From positions 1 to 48,519 of the IMG/VR virus record IMGVR_UViG_3300009553_000034: 48,519 nt of DNA. One strand, written 5' to 3'. The notes below the pieces were generated by a model. It did not search any database. It saw only the letters and a list, made by a program, of their open reading frames with translations, and was not told the origin of the DNA. Position 1 is the stretch's first letter, and every line of letters starts with the position of its first letter. Position numbers and translations under genes: made by a program. This document shows, piece after piece, positions 8,167 to 16,638 of this stretch. Source of the stretch: a virus.

Positions 8167-8792
8167 AGCCGCAGCCAGCCGTCATCGTGCCCGTTGAGAG
8201 GCGCTGGCCGAACAGCACGATCGTCTGTCTGGGCACCGGCCCGTCCTTGACGCAGGCCGACGTGGACGTCTGCCGGAACAAAGCGCGCGTGATTGCCGTG
8301 AACAATGCCCACGAGCTCGCGCCGTGGGCGGACGTCCTCTATGCCGCGGACGCGAAATGGTGGCGCCGGTTTGCGGGCGTGCCAGCCTTCACAGGCCTGA
8401 AATATTCCGTGATGCCGAACCGGGCACCGAGTGCCCACCAGGAATTCCCTGGGATTCAGTTTTTGCGGAATACGGGCGGCTACGGCCTCGAGCGCGATCC
8501 GTCAGGCCTCCGCACGGGCGCGAACGGGGGGTTTCAGGCCATCAATCTCGCGGTGCATCTCGGGGCCACCCAGATCGTGTTGCTGGGCTACGACATGCAC
8601 GGCGATCACTTCTTTGGCTCCCATCCGGACCGAGACCGCCCGAAATTCGCCTTGTGTCTGTCGGCATTTCCGACACTCGTGACCCCACTGGCGGCGGCTG
8701 GTGTCTCGATGGTGAACTGTACGCCGGGCTCCGCGCTGACGTGTTTTCCGATGGCGTCGTTGACCTCAGTCTTTGAGGCGGTGGCGGCATGA
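8160..8792 (+). CDS. DUF115/MAF-like Rossmann-fold protein
   Basis: A 210-residue protein. The N-terminus has the nucleotide-binding style STIVCLGTGPSLTQADV. AVNNAHELAPWADVLYAAD, FLRNTGGYGLE and GANGGFQAINLAVHLGA..IVLLGYDMHG follow. This is the pattern of phage DUF115-related proteins linked to sugar transfer (motility accessory factor, GT42-like). The reaction is not known for phage members. It opens the glycan cassette directly behind the collagen-like gene, so it may handle an activated sugar for virion glycosylation. Confidence 0.65.
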   Translation: MVKPQPAVIVPVERRWPNSTIVCLGTGPSLTQADVDVCRNKARVIAVNNAHELAPWADVLYAADAKWWRRFAGVPAFTGLKYSVMPNRAPSAHQEFPGIQFLRNTGGYGLERDPSGLRTGANGGFQAINLAVHLGATQIVLLGYDMHGDHFFGSHPDRDRPKFALCLSAFPTLVTPLAAAGVSMVNCTPGSALTCFPMASLTSVFEAVAA

Positions 8793-9418
8793 TGCCCGCG
8801 ATCAGCGTCATCTTTCCGACCGTTCGCCCGGATCGCTTCCGGGGATCGTTTGACTCGATTCGATGGGCCGCTGGGGCCGTGCCCTACGAAGTCATTATCG
8901 TGGCTGACTTTGTAAAGCCCGAGGACGTGGACTGTGTGTGGGTTGTGCGTCCACGCATGGGCACCGTGGATGCCATCAATGCGGCCTATGACGTTGCACA
9001 GGGGACGCATGTCTTCTTGTTCAACGACGAAGCGACGCTCGATCCGCACGCGCTCGAACTCCTGTATCACGAAGCGAAATGGACGCCTGGCGCTCTGTTG
9101 ACGCCGATGCACTTGCCGCTCTATCGGTTTGAGTATTACGGCAAGCCGTTTGCGCCGTTTCCGTTTGCTTCACGCGACTTGTTCGCCACGATTGGCGGTC
9201 TGCTGGATTCTCGGTACTTCTGTTTTTACGCAGATCCTGATCTGGGTATGCGAGCGCACGCGGCTGGTGTCCCCATCCGCACGATCTCAGGTGCCATCAT
9301 CCGCCACAACAACGGAAACGACGACGTGAAAGCGCAGAACGTCGCAGCATACATGGCCGCCGATCAGGCGACGTTCAAGATGCGCTGGAAGCATCTGGGG
9401 ATCTTCAGTGATTGCTGA
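8789..9418 (+). CDS. Family 2 glycosyltransferase
   Basis: A 209-residue GT-A fold enzyme: ISVIFPTVRPDRF at the N-terminus, nucleotide-binding region at VDAINAAYDVA, and FLFNDEATLDP as a DXD-like motif. A late DLGMRAHAAG segment resembles the acceptor-site ED/DxG helix of GT2 enzymes. It would transfer a sugar from a nucleotide sugar in the cytoplasm. It overlaps its neighbours on both sides. The acceptor is unknown. Confidence 0.75.
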   Translation: MMPAISVIFPTVRPDRFRGSFDSIRWAAGAVPYEVIIVADFVKPEDVDCVWVVRPRMGTVDAINAAYDVAQGTHVFLFNDEATLDPHALELLYHEAKWTPGALLTPMHLPLYRFEYYGKPFAPFPFASRDLFATIGGLLDSRYFCFYADPDLGMRAHAAGVPIRTISGAIIRHNNGNDDVKAQNVAAYMAADQATFKMRWKHLGIFSDC

Positions 9419-10094
9419 TCTCCGGCATGACGGGATCGTGGTCCTGCCCGCAGGGCTGTCGACGCAGTCCGCGGAATGTATCAACCGCTCGCTCCTCGAT
9501 AAGCAGACCTATGGGGGCCACGTCAAAGGGGCCAGTGTCGCGGCGTATCCGTCTGGGAGTGCCTCGTGCTGGGCGCCGGAAGACGTGTTGGCGGCGCCGT
9601 ATCTGATGGATTTTGCGCTCAACCTCATGCCGGTGGTCGAGGAGTACCTGGGACAACCGCCCTTGATGTACTCGGTGAACGCCTTCACGACGTATCCGCA
9701 CGAGGGGCCGCTCAATCCTGACATCCAGGAGTTTCACCGGGACAAGGACGATGTGCGGTTCGTCGCGCTGTTCGTCTATCTGACGGATGTCTTGACAGCC
9801 GAGCAGGGCGCGCACCAGTTCAAGGTCGGCACGCACAAGTTCACGACGTCCGACGAGACGTTCACCGTCCTCGGGCACGCGGGCACGGCGTTTCTGGCAG
9901 ATACCCGCGGCTTGCATCGCGGTTTGAGACCGCTGGACCGGCCGCGGACGATGGCCTGGGTGCGCTGGGGTGTGAGCTGTCCACCGGCCTCCTATGTGTG
10001 GGACGGGCAGCGTCCGGCGTCTCGTGAGGCGATGGGGGATCGGTTTCCCACGGATCCACGTGTCCGTGACTCGATACGGCTGGTGGTGCAGTGA
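9408..10094 (+). CDS. PhyH-type 2-oxoglutarate/Fe(II) dioxygenase
   Basis: A 228-residue protein starting at GTG 9408. It has the metal triad of phytanoyl-CoA-dioxygenase-like enzymes: HRD (His110, Asp112) and LHRG (His170), with Arg178 or Arg180 as likely 2-oxoglutarate contact. Such enzymes hydroxylate small molecules, lipids, nucleotides or peptides. It sits between two sugar-modifying genes, two genes downstream of the collagen-like protein. Candidate substrates are a sugar intermediate or Lys/Pro side chains of the collagen repeats; the sequence cannot decide. Confidence 0.75.
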   Translation: MIADLRHDGIVVLPAGLSTQSAECINRSLLDKQTYGGHVKGASVAAYPSGSASCWAPEDVLAAPYLMDFALNLMPVVEEYLGQPPLMYSVNAFTTYPHEGPLNPDIQEFHRDKDDVRFVALFVYLTDVLTAEQGAHQFKVGTHKFTTSDETFTVLGHAGTAFLADTRGLHRGLRPLDRPRTMAWVRWGVSCPPASYVWDGQRPASREAMGDRFPTDPRVRDSIRLVVQ

Positions 10095-10672
10095 GGCTCA
10101 ACGTGGCGGAGATGCCGATGTGCGCGCTGCTCGATGGCAAGATGCGCGCCCGCTGTGCCGAGATCATCGCGGCGCGTGGGATTACGACGGTCGTTGAGAC
10201 GGGGATCGACAAGGGCGGATCGACGATGTTGTTTTCGGAGATGGCGCAGAAGGTGATCGGGATCGATAACGACGTCGCCAAGGTGCAGATCGTGAACGCC
10301 TCGTTGAAGGCCCGCGGCATTCAGAACGTGACGATCTTGACGGGCAATTCTCCATCGGTGTTGAGCATCCTAGTCGCAAATGGGCTGGATGCCTCCGCGA
10401 CGCTCTTTCTGCTTGACGCGCACTGGCAAGCCTACTGGCCATTGAAAGACGAGATCAAAGCCATCCCGAGGGGGCAAGGCGTGCTCGTCATGCACGATGC
10501 CAGAGTCCCTGGCTGTCCGAATCTTGGCGTGGACGAATACGCTGGCCAAGAGCTGTCCTACGAGTATCTCCAGGACGTGTTAACGGCCTGGAGTCCTCAT
10601 CACGTCGTGGAATACAACGACGACACGGCCGAAATCCCGCGGCGGGGCGTGATGTACGTGTATCCAGCATGA
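10091..10672 (+). CDS. Class I SAM-dependent methyltransferase-like protein
   Basis: A 193-residue protein starting at GTG 10091, with a 4-base overlap. TTVVETGIDKGGSTMLFSEMA is the SAM-binding loop (motif I) and VIGIDND the acidic end of strand 2. TLFLLDAHW (about 124) is motif IV, as in Methyltransf_24/CmcI-like proteins. It probably methylates a sugar made by the surrounding cassette. The family assignment is by motif only. Confidence 0.65.
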   Translation: MRLNVAEMPMCALLDGKMRARCAEIIAARGITTVVETGIDKGGSTMLFSEMAQKVIGIDNDVAKVQIVNASLKARGIQNVTILTGNSPSVLSILVANGLDASATLFLLDAHWQAYWPLKDEIKAIPRGQGVLVMHDARVPGCPNLGVDEYAGQELSYEYLQDVLTAWSPHHVVEYNDDTAEIPRRGVMYVYPA

Positions 10673-10905
10673 TTATCGGACTGAGCTCTCCGTCTGTGGT
10701 TGGTTCGATGGAATGCATCGACATGATTGATGGGGCGTCGTTTCATAGCAATGTACCGATCATGATCATTAGAGAAGCCACCGCTGAGGAATGGGTCAAT
10801 CAACGCGTACTGAATGGCGGCTCTGAGCAAGCAGCGAGACAGGCGCTAAAGATTCGATTGGGACAGTTTCCAGATGCGAAGTTCTACGACGTGAGTGTGG
10901 ATTGA
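10669..10905 (+). CDS. Small protein in glycan cassette, unknown
   Basis: A 78-residue protein joined by ATGA to the methyltransferase gene. It has an amphipathic middle (ATAEEWVNQRV, EQAARQALKIRL) and no recognised domain. The tight overlap supports real translation. Codon use is more A/T-rich than its neighbours. Confidence 0.55.
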   Translation: MIIGLSSPSVVGSMECIDMIDGASFHSNVPIMIIREATAEEWVNQRVLNGGSEQAARQALKIRLGQFPDAKFYDVSVD

Positions 10906-10927
10906 TGACATTCAACGTGTATCCCGC

Positions 10928-11626
10928 ATGAAGCCACATCTCTCGGTTCTCGTACCGCTGCGAGAGCGCATCACGCTCTTCGATCACATGATCCAGACGC
11001 TGGTCTCGACGGCGGCTGAACCGTCAGGCGTGGAGATCATCGTGCGGTGCGATGAGGACGACGAGGTCACGCAGACCTATCTGCGCCATCGGGCCATCAC
11101 GTGGCGAGCCCAAGTGTGCGAGTCGGCCTTTGTCGTCGGCCCGCGCTATCGCGGCTATGCCACGCTCGGGACGTTCATCAATGAGGCAGCGCGGTTATCA
11201 CGGGCGGATCTGCTGCTGGTCGTCAACGATGATGTCGAGTTTCAGACGCCGGGCTGGGATGCCCGCTTGGTCTCTGTCGCGCAGCGGTATCCAGACGGGA
11301 TCTTCGACCTCGCGGTGGACACGGTGTTGAACAACGCGAATTGCGTGTTCCCCTGTCAGTCCAGGCGGCAGATGCAACTCTTGGGCTGTTTCTATGACGA
11401 GCGGGTGATCTATCCGGATATCTGGCTGCGAGATGTGTTGCAGCCGTTCGATCGGGTGATCCGTGTACCGGAGGTGGTCATCCAGCATTGCTGGAAGGGG
11501 CAGAGCCCAGACCAGCAAGGGGCGGCGAAGATTGCGGGCACGGCAGAACACCAGAAGCTGTATGCGCGCTGTGTCGAAGAAGGTCGCGCGGCCATTCGTC
11601 GCGTGTTGGTGGAGGTGGCCGCGTGA
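10928..11626 (+). CDS. Family 2-like glycosyltransferase
   Basis: A 232-residue enzyme with LSVLVPLRERITLFDHMIQTL at the start, EIIVRCDEDDE as the nucleotide-binding strand and LLLVVNDDVEFQTPGWD as the DXD-like motif. The C-terminal QHCWKGQ segment recurs in phage glycosyltransferases. The ATG at 10928 gives the family-like N-terminus; GTG 10895 would add 11 residues and overlap the previous gene. It resembles the later gene at 41817 in plan, so they are probably distant paralogues. Confidence 0.7.
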   Translation: MKPHLSVLVPLRERITLFDHMIQTLVSTAAEPSGVEIIVRCDEDDEVTQTYLRHRAITWRAQVCESAFVVGPRYRGYATLGTFINEAARLSRADLLLVVNDDVEFQTPGWDARLVSVAQRYPDGIFDLAVDTVLNNANCVFPCQSRRQMQLLGCFYDERVIYPDIWLRDVLQPFDRVIRVPEVVIQHCWKGQSPDQQGAAKIAGTAEHQKLYARCVEEGRAAIRRVLVEVAA

Positions 11627-12534
11627 TGCCACGTGTCTTCGGGGTGGATTACGCCTTCCTCAGTTGTGGGGATGTCTTCACGCAAGGGCTCGTGCATGCC
11701 GCGGCTGAACTCGGGATCCCCTATGCCCATGCGGATCAGGGCTCGAACACGCTCCCCAGCGACCTCAAGGCGTTCCGCCCTGACCTGCTCTTTGTCGTGC
11801 ATGGCCGGAAATTTACAAAGCGGTGGCCGAAGCTCGTCGCGTGCTATCGCTCGGCGGTCTGGCTCCTCGATGATCCTTACGAGGTGGACGACACACGCAT
11901 GTGGTCATCAGCCTATCGGTCTGTATTCGTGAATGATCCGGCGACGCTACACAAGCATCCAGGCTCGGTGTATCTGCCGGTCTGTTACGACCCAGCGGTG
12001 CATATGCCGGGGTATTGGCCTCGCACGCATGCGGTGGGGTTCATTGGCGGCGGCAATCAGACACGGGAACGCTATCTGTCAGCCTTGACCCATCGGGGCC
12101 TATTGACCTACGTCATCGGTGGCCCGTGGGACAGTCCAGACCTCCAACGCCTCTGTCGGTCGCCCAACATTCCCGCGAGTCAGACGGCGACCTGGTATCA
12201 GCAGACACGGATCATCATCAACGTCTTCCGTGAGCGGCACCATTACAACCGCCAGCAGATCCCGGCGACGGCGGCCAATCCGAGGATCTATGAAGCCACG
12301 GCCTGCGGCGCGTTGGTCATTAGCGAATGGCGGCCGGAGCTCGACACACTCTGTCCGGAGATGCCGACCTTCCGCACGGTGGACGAATGTGTCGGGCTGG
12401 TGTCTCGGTTCGCCGCGGATCCGGAGTATGCGTCGATGGTGCAGGCGCAATGCGCGCTGCGGCTGGCCCCGCACACGTACGCCGCGCGGCTTCAGGCGGT
12501 GGTCCAGACGTGTCTCGGGGAGGTAGCGGCGTGA
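11626..12534 (+). CDS. CgeB-type glycosyltransferase
   Basis: A 302-residue GT-B-like protein: DLLFVVHGRKF and AVWLLDDPYEVDD in the N-terminal half, VGFIGGGNQTRERYL in the linker, and PRIYEATACGALVISEWRPEL as the C-terminal donor-site motif of CgeB/Glyco_trans_1_2 proteins. The conserved E in RIYEATACGA is present. The start at 11626 overlaps the previous stop (TGATG). It likely adds a sugar to a protein or glycan in the cytoplasm. The related gene at 15132 has the same plan. Confidence 0.75.
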   Translation: MPRVFGVDYAFLSCGDVFTQGLVHAAAELGIPYAHADQGSNTLPSDLKAFRPDLLFVVHGRKFTKRWPKLVACYRSAVWLLDDPYEVDDTRMWSSAYRSVFVNDPATLHKHPGSVYLPVCYDPAVHMPGYWPRTHAVGFIGGGNQTRERYLSALTHRGLLTYVIGGPWDSPDLQRLCRSPNIPASQTATWYQQTRIIINVFRERHHYNRQQIPATAANPRIYEATACGALVISEWRPELDTLCPEMPTFRTVDECVGLVSRFAADPEYASMVQAQCALRLAPHTYAARLQAVVQTCLGEVAA

Positions 12535-12671
12535 TTGAGATCAATGGCTCTCTGGCCGGACTGGATACCGACTACTGCAAGTTGGTGCCCTGCCTTGTTT
12601 GGTACGCAGGGATTGCAGCCGCTAGCCTCGCGCCCCGCGATGCTCAGAGAGCCGGAGTGATTCTACCATGA
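12531..12671 (+). CDS. Tiny unknown protein in glycan cassette
   Basis: A 46-residue frame from GTG 12531. It begins with a GTGA overlap and ends with an ATGA overlap to the next gene, which supports translation. The middle is hydrophobic (LVPCLVWYAGIAAASLA), perhaps one membrane segment. No family is recognised. Confidence 0.45.
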   Translation: MIEINGSLAGLDTDYCKLVPCLVWYAGIAAASLAPRDAQRAGVILP

Positions 12672-13345
12672 CGCTTTCGGTACTAGTGGCGACGCTTGGC
12701 CGGCCGACCCTCGAGCGGGCGCTCGCGTCCATCACGAGTCAGACCCTCCCCGGCGATCAGGTAATCGTCATAGGGGCAACACAGGACATCGGCGATCGCG
12801 CGGCTCGAGCTGGCTGCACGTTTGTCCAGGCGCCACCAGGGCGGAATTGGGGCGGGAGTGAGCGGGCCGCGGGGATGCCCCACGCGACAGGCGAGTATGT
12901 CTGCTTTCTTGACGATGACGATGTGTGGGAGCCAGGCGCCAGAGCGGCGATCGAAGGCGCGATGCTGGCCAATCCTGGACACCCGATCATCTTCAAGATG
13001 CACGTCGCGGCGACGGGTGGCACGCTCTGGACTGAGCCAGTACTGAAGATGGGGAACGTGGGCACGCCGATGCTGCTGTTGCCCAATACCGAATCGCTCA
13101 GAAGCGGCGTCTGGGACCACAAGTACGGCAATGACTTTCGGTTTCTGGAGTCCGTTGGGGTAACTCAGGACGACGTGGTGTGGGATCCCTTCGTGGTGGC
13201 GACTGTGCGACCAATTGGCAGCAATGCAGTGTTTGAGAACAACAAGATCCACGCCACCCACGCTTATGTGGCGAATCTCATACCGGAAGCCATTCCCGCA
13301 CCGTCTAGAAGTGATCATGACTGGCGCTGGGGACGGAGGCGATAG
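12668..13345 (+). CDS. Family 2 glycosyltransferase
   Basis: A 225-residue GT-A enzyme with LSVLVATLGRPTLERALASI, GGSERAAGMPHATGEYVCFL and DDDDVWEPGA (DXD motif at about 77-80). It is similar to the gene at 14342 (shared TLGRP/TIGRP start, DDDD motif and GNVGTPM segment), so the two are paralogues flanking the head-tail connector genes. The C-terminus is basic and short. Confidence 0.78.
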   Translation: MTLSVLVATLGRPTLERALASITSQTLPGDQVIVIGATQDIGDRAARAGCTFVQAPPGRNWGGSERAAGMPHATGEYVCFLDDDDVWEPGARAAIEGAMLANPGHPIIFKMHVAATGGTLWTEPVLKMGNVGTPMLLLPNTESLRSGVWDHKYGNDFRFLESVGVTQDDVVWDPFVVATVRPIGSNAVFENNKIHATHAYVANLIPEAIPAPSRSDHDWRWGRRR

Positions 13346-13660
13346 ATGGCGCTGATTTCCTTGCAGACGGCGAAAGCGCACCTTCGGATCACGACCGAAG
13401 AGGCCGACGCGGACATCTACGCCAAGAAGCAACAGGCGGAGGCCATTGTGCTCGATCGCTGCAACACCACCGCGGCGTGGCGCACGACAACGGCCACCTG
13501 GACAGAATCCACTCTGCCCGGCGCGGTGCAAGCGGCCATGCTGCTGATGCTCACCCATCTCTACGAGCAGCAGGGCAGTGATCCGCAGGCGACCGCGGCC
13601 GTCGATGCCGCCGTTATGGCGTTGATTAGTCCGCAGTACAAAGATCAGGTGTTCGCGTGA
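13346..13660 (+). CDS. Head-tail connector protein (gp6-like)
   Basis: A 104-residue all-helical protein beginning ISLQTAKAHLRITTEEAD, a signature of gp6-like connectors that form the ring below the portal. MLLMLTHLYEQQG is the typical third helix. It begins directly after the glycosyltransferase stop. It should act with the next two genes to close the head and join the tail. Confidence 0.82.
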   Translation: MALISLQTAKAHLRITTEEADADIYAKKQQAEAIVLDRCNTTAAWRTTTATWTESTLPGAVQAAMLLMLTHLYEQQGSDPQATAAVDAAVMALISPQYKDQVFA

Positions 13661-13950
13661 ATCCCGCGATCCTCCGTCATCACGTCACGCTAGCGAATCG
13701 GTCCTCGATCACGGATGACCCAACCGTGACACCGTTGTCACCGTCGACCGCGTGGGTAGCGATTCAGCCGTTGAGTCCGAATGGCGAAGGATCCGCCGTG
13801 ACCCATCAAGTCACGATGCGCTATCGCCCTGATGTCAGCCAGTTCACGGTGCTGACCTTTGGGACGCGGAAGTTATTCGTCGCAGGGCCGCCACAAAACA
13901 TCGACGAGCGCAACATCGAATTGCGCTTGCTCTGCAACGAGGCCGTCTGA
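13657..13950 (+). CDS. Head-tail joining/closure protein
   Basis: A 97-residue beta-rich protein starting at GTG 13657 (GTGA overlap). RHHVTLANRSS, AWVAIQPLSPNG and HQVTMRYRPDV match the beta-barrel head-closure proteins (SPP1 gp16/phage H_T_join type). It plugs the portal-connector channel before tail attachment. Confidence 0.75.
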   Translation: MNPAILRHHVTLANRSSITDDPTVTPLSPSTAWVAIQPLSPNGEGSAVTHQVTMRYRPDVSQFTVLTFGTRKLFVAGPPQNIDERNIELRLLCNEAV

Positions 13951-14345
13951 TGCCTGTCACCTTGAAGATGACCGGCCTGACGGAACTGCGAGCGGCCCTC
14001 AGAAACCTTCCGGAAGAGTTGACGGGTGAAGCCTCGGCGATCGTGCTGGCCCATGCAGAAGAGGCGCAGCGTCGGATCGAGTCGGGCTATCCACAGGGGC
14101 CAACTGGCAATCTCAAGCGCGGCGTGGTGACGCAACGGAGTTCATCCAGATTCACGGCAGGCGCGACTGTGCTGAGTCGAGCCAAGCACGCCTACCTTTA
14201 TGAGCATGGCTTCACGCGCAAGGGGAAGAATACGGCGCGAAAAACACCGCAGGCCATGATCCCGATTGTTGTGCGCGTGCGGGCGCAGATGGTGCGCTCA
14301 CTGATTCAGTTGGTGCGCTCGGTGGGTTTTGAGGTGAACGAATGA
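13950..14345 (+). CDS. HK97 gp10-like tail completion protein
   Basis: A 131-residue protein. LTELRAALRNLPEELTGEA at the start, PQGPTGNLKRGV in the middle and the AYLYEHGFTRKGKNTAR segment are typical of HK97 gp10-like neck/tail terminator proteins. It overlaps the previous gene by one base (TGATG) and the next by four. Confidence 0.8.
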   Translation: MPVTLKMTGLTELRAALRNLPEELTGEASAIVLAHAEEAQRRIESGYPQGPTGNLKRGVVTQRSSSRFTAGATVLSRAKHAYLYEHGFTRKGKNTARKTPQAMIPIVVRVRAQMVRSLIQLVRSVGFEVNE

Positions 14346-14896
14346 TCTCGTTCATCGTTCCGACTATCGGGCGTCCGTCCTTGACGCAAACGCTGGCCTC
14401 GATCGAATGGCGGCCAGGAGACGAGATCCTCATCGTGGGCGAACGTCAGTACGCCACGAATCATCAGCGGATTCGATGGGTTCCGTGTTTACGAGGTAAC
14501 GATTGGGGGGCCAAGGAGCGAAACGTCGCGATGCCCTTGGCGCGCGGACGCTATCTCGCCTTCATGGACGATGACGACATGTACGCGCCAGGACACCGAG
14601 CCTTGATGCAGGACGCGATCGAAACAACGCCTGGTAAACCGGTGATCTTCAGGCAGCAATATCCGGACGGGCGGACGCTCTGGAAGGATCCCGTGGTCGC
14701 CTTCGGAAACGTGGGCACGCCGATGGTCCTCGTGCCGAATATCCCCGAACGGCTCGGCATCTGGGGTTCGTTTGTCGGGGGAGATTGCGCGTTCATCGAA
14801 ACGCTCGGCTGGCTCCGGAATGAGATCGTCTGGCGCACGGATGTCGTCGCCTTGATTGGGGACAACGTGCCGTCACACGCCAAGGTGTCCGCATGA
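14342..14896 (+). CDS. Family 2 glycosyltransferase
   Basis: A 184-residue enzyme, with ISFIVPTIGRPSLTQTLASI at the start, NDWGAKERNVAMPLARGRYL and FMDDDDMYAPGH (DXD at about 76-79). It is a paralogue of the gene at 12668, sharing the GNVGTPMVLVPN segment. Its position splits the connector genes from the major tail protein gene, which is not a usual place for an enzyme. Confidence 0.75.
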   Translation: MISFIVPTIGRPSLTQTLASIEWRPGDEILIVGERQYATNHQRIRWVPCLRGNDWGAKERNVAMPLARGRYLAFMDDDDMYAPGHRALMQDAIETTPGKPVIFRQQYPDGRTLWKDPVVAFGNVGTPMVLVPNIPERLGIWGSFVGGDCAFIETLGWLRNEIVWRTDVVALIGDNVPSHAKVSA

Positions 14897-15135
14897 GACA
14901 CATGCCAGAGACGCACACGGCAGAGACGAAAGCCAAGATGGCGGCGTCCAGGGCGGCGTGGTGGAAGTCCGCGGCGAATCGGTCCGCATACTCGGTTAGT
15001 CGGACTCCGTTTCTGCGTGAACTGGCGGCGCGACAACGGGACATGGTGCGTTCACCCATCTCTGATGCGCATAGAACGGCGATGCGTCAGGCGCAACAGC
15101 GACGGCGCCAGCGTGAACGGGAGGCCTCAGCATGA
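14893..15135 (+). CDS. Small basic protein with NUMOD3-like motifs
   Basis: An 80-residue basic protein. TAETKAKMAASRAAWW and SDAHRTAMRQAQQRRR each resemble the NUMOD3 DNA-binding motif found on GIY-YIG/HNH homing nucleases. No nuclease domain remains, so it may be the leftover of a homing nuclease or a small nucleic-acid-binding protein. It overlaps both neighbours by 4 bases. Confidence 0.5.
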   Translation: MRHMPETHTAETKAKMAASRAAWWKSAANRSAYSVSRTPFLRELAARQRDMVRSPISDAHRTAMRQAQQRRRQREREASA

Positions 15136-16442
15136 CGGGCCGCGCCTTGCGCGTGTTGCTGGTGCATCCAGGCGCCTCGTGGTCCACGGCGGATGTGTAT
15201 GACGGGCTGAAATGTGGCCTGGAGCATCACGGGGTGGAGGTGGAGGAATACCGTCTCGATCTCCGGTTTGAAGCGTCCTACAGCGCGGTGATGGCGCTCT
15301 GGCGCACGAAACGGAAACGCCAGCCCGAGCTCGAGATGCCCAATCAGATCGACGTGGAATACCACGCGAGTGTGGGCGTGCTGGAGATGTCGATGCGGTT
15401 GCGCGTCGATGTCGTGCTCGTGGTGTCCGGGATGTTGCTGCATCCGGACGTGATCTTGATGCTCAAGGAAGCTGGCCGAAAGGTCGTCATCCTGTTCACT
15501 GAAACGCCCTACGACATCGAAAAGGAACTCGGCCGAGCCGGGCTCGTCGATGGGTGCTGGACCTGTGAGCGATCGTCGCTGTCAGCATTCAGAGCCGTCA
15601 ATCCGCACTCGGGGTATCTGCCCCATGCGTGGCATCCCGAAAAGCATTACGTCGCCCCCCAGGAAGGGCTCGCGGACTTGCCCTCGCATGATGTGGTGTT
15701 TGTCGGCTCAGCCTTTGCCGAGCGCGTGGAGTGGTTTAACAGCATTGATTGGACGGGGATTGACCTTGGCCTCTACGGTATTTGGACGAACCTCAAAGGC
15801 ATGCGACGCCTGAAGCCGCAAGTGCGGTTATGTGTCAGAAGTGAATCCATCCCGAATTACATGACCGCGGCGCTGTATCGTCGCGCGAAGATCGGGCTGA
15901 ACTTGTACCGGACCTCGAAAGGATTCGGGCAACACGTCGAGAAGATTACGCACGCCGAATCCCTCTCCCCTCGGGCCTATGAACTGGCCGCGTGTGGAGC
16001 GTTCCATCTCAGCGAGTATCGGGCGGAAGTGCCGGAAGTGTTTGGCGAGTGCGTGCCGACCTTCAAGACACCCGCCGAAGCGTCGGATCAGATGCGCTAC
16101 TGGCTCACGCAGCCAGTGAAGCGTCGCGCGCTTGCCGCGCAGTTGCCGGCCTGTGTGGCCGAGATGTCCTGGATCGACCGCGCCAAAACGGTGTTGGGCG
16201 ATCTACAGACCGTCCTCGGATTCACAGGAGCAACACACAATGGCCGTTTACCCAGCACGCAGCGGCGTGGTGTACCTGAGCACGACGGGCTCCGGCAACG
16301 CCACGAACGTGATCAAACTCAATCAATGGACGATGAACCGAGCGACGGACAAGATCGAAGTGACGTCATTCGGGGACGCGAACAAGACGTACGTCCAGGG
16401 CCTCCCGGATCTCCAGGGCACGATCTCAGGGTTCTGGGATGA
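15132..16442 (+). CDS. CgeB-type glycosyltransferase with read-through tail
   Basis: The enzyme part is about 369 residues: LRVLLVHPGASWSTADVYDGL, VVLVVSGMLLHPD, KVVILFTETPYD, VVFVGSAFAERVEW and SPRAYELAACGAFHLSEYRAEVPE as the CgeB donor-site motif. The natural domain ends near LGDLQTVLG at about 16220, just before the ribosome binding site of the major tail gene. The frame then stays open to 16442, adding some 67 Arg/Gly/Pro-rich residues out of frame over the tail gene. The extension looks accidental (a lost stop). The enzyme is a paralogue of the gene at 11626. Confidence 0.75.
   Translation: MTGRALRVLLVHPGASWSTADVYDGLKCGLEHHGVEVEEYRLDLRFEASYSAVMALWRTKRKRQPELEMPNQIDVEYHASVGVLEMSMRLRVDVVLVVSGMLLHPDVILMLKEAGRKVVILFTETPYDIEKELGRAGLVDGCWTCERSSLSAFRAVNPHSGYLPHAWHPEKHYVAPQEGLADLPSHDVVFVGSAFAERVEWFNSIDWTGIDLGLYGIWTNLKGMRRLKPQVRLCVRSESIPNYMTAALYRRAKIGLNLYRTSKGFGQHVEKITHAESLSPRAYELAACGAFHLSEYRAEVPEVFGECVPTFKTPAEASDQMRYWLTQPVKRRALAAQLPACVAEMSWIDRAKTVLGDLQTVLGFTGATHNGRLPSTQRRGVPEHDGLRQRHERDQTQSMDDEPSDGQDRSDVIRGREQDVRPGPPGSPGHDLRVLG
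16225..16230 (+). promoter_or_regulatory. Ribosome binding site of major tail protein
   Basis: CAGGAG, 9 bases before ATG 16240. It fixes the tail gene start and lies inside the upstream glycosyltransferase frame. Confidence 0.7.
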
Positions 16443-16638
16443 CACCGAATCAAAGCCCTTCACGGCGGCGGCGTCCAGCACGGGTTGCAAGATGTACCTC
16501 TACCCGTCCTCAGATGCGCCGTCGAAGTTCTGGTCAGGACCAGCTTGGCTGGATATCTCGATGGATACCAGCGTCGCCGGCGCCGTCACGATTAGCGGGT
16601 CATTTGCCGCCAACGGCAGTTGGACGACAAATTTCTGA
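16240..16638 (+). CDS. Major tail tube protein
   Basis: A 132-residue beta-rich protein: MAVYPARSGVVYLSTTGSG, a DKIEVTSFGDANKTYVQGLPD segment typical of tail tube proteins, and a final VTISGSFAANGSW strand. Hexamers would stack to form the tail tube. It is followed by the chaperones and the tape measure gene, the usual order. Confidence 0.8.
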   Translation: MAVYPARSGVVYLSTTGSGNATNVIKLNQWTMNRATDKIEVTSFGDANKTYVQGLPDLQGTISGFWDDTESKPFTAAASSTGCKMYLYPSSDAPSKFWSGPAWLDISMDTSVAGAVTISGSFAANGSWTTNF

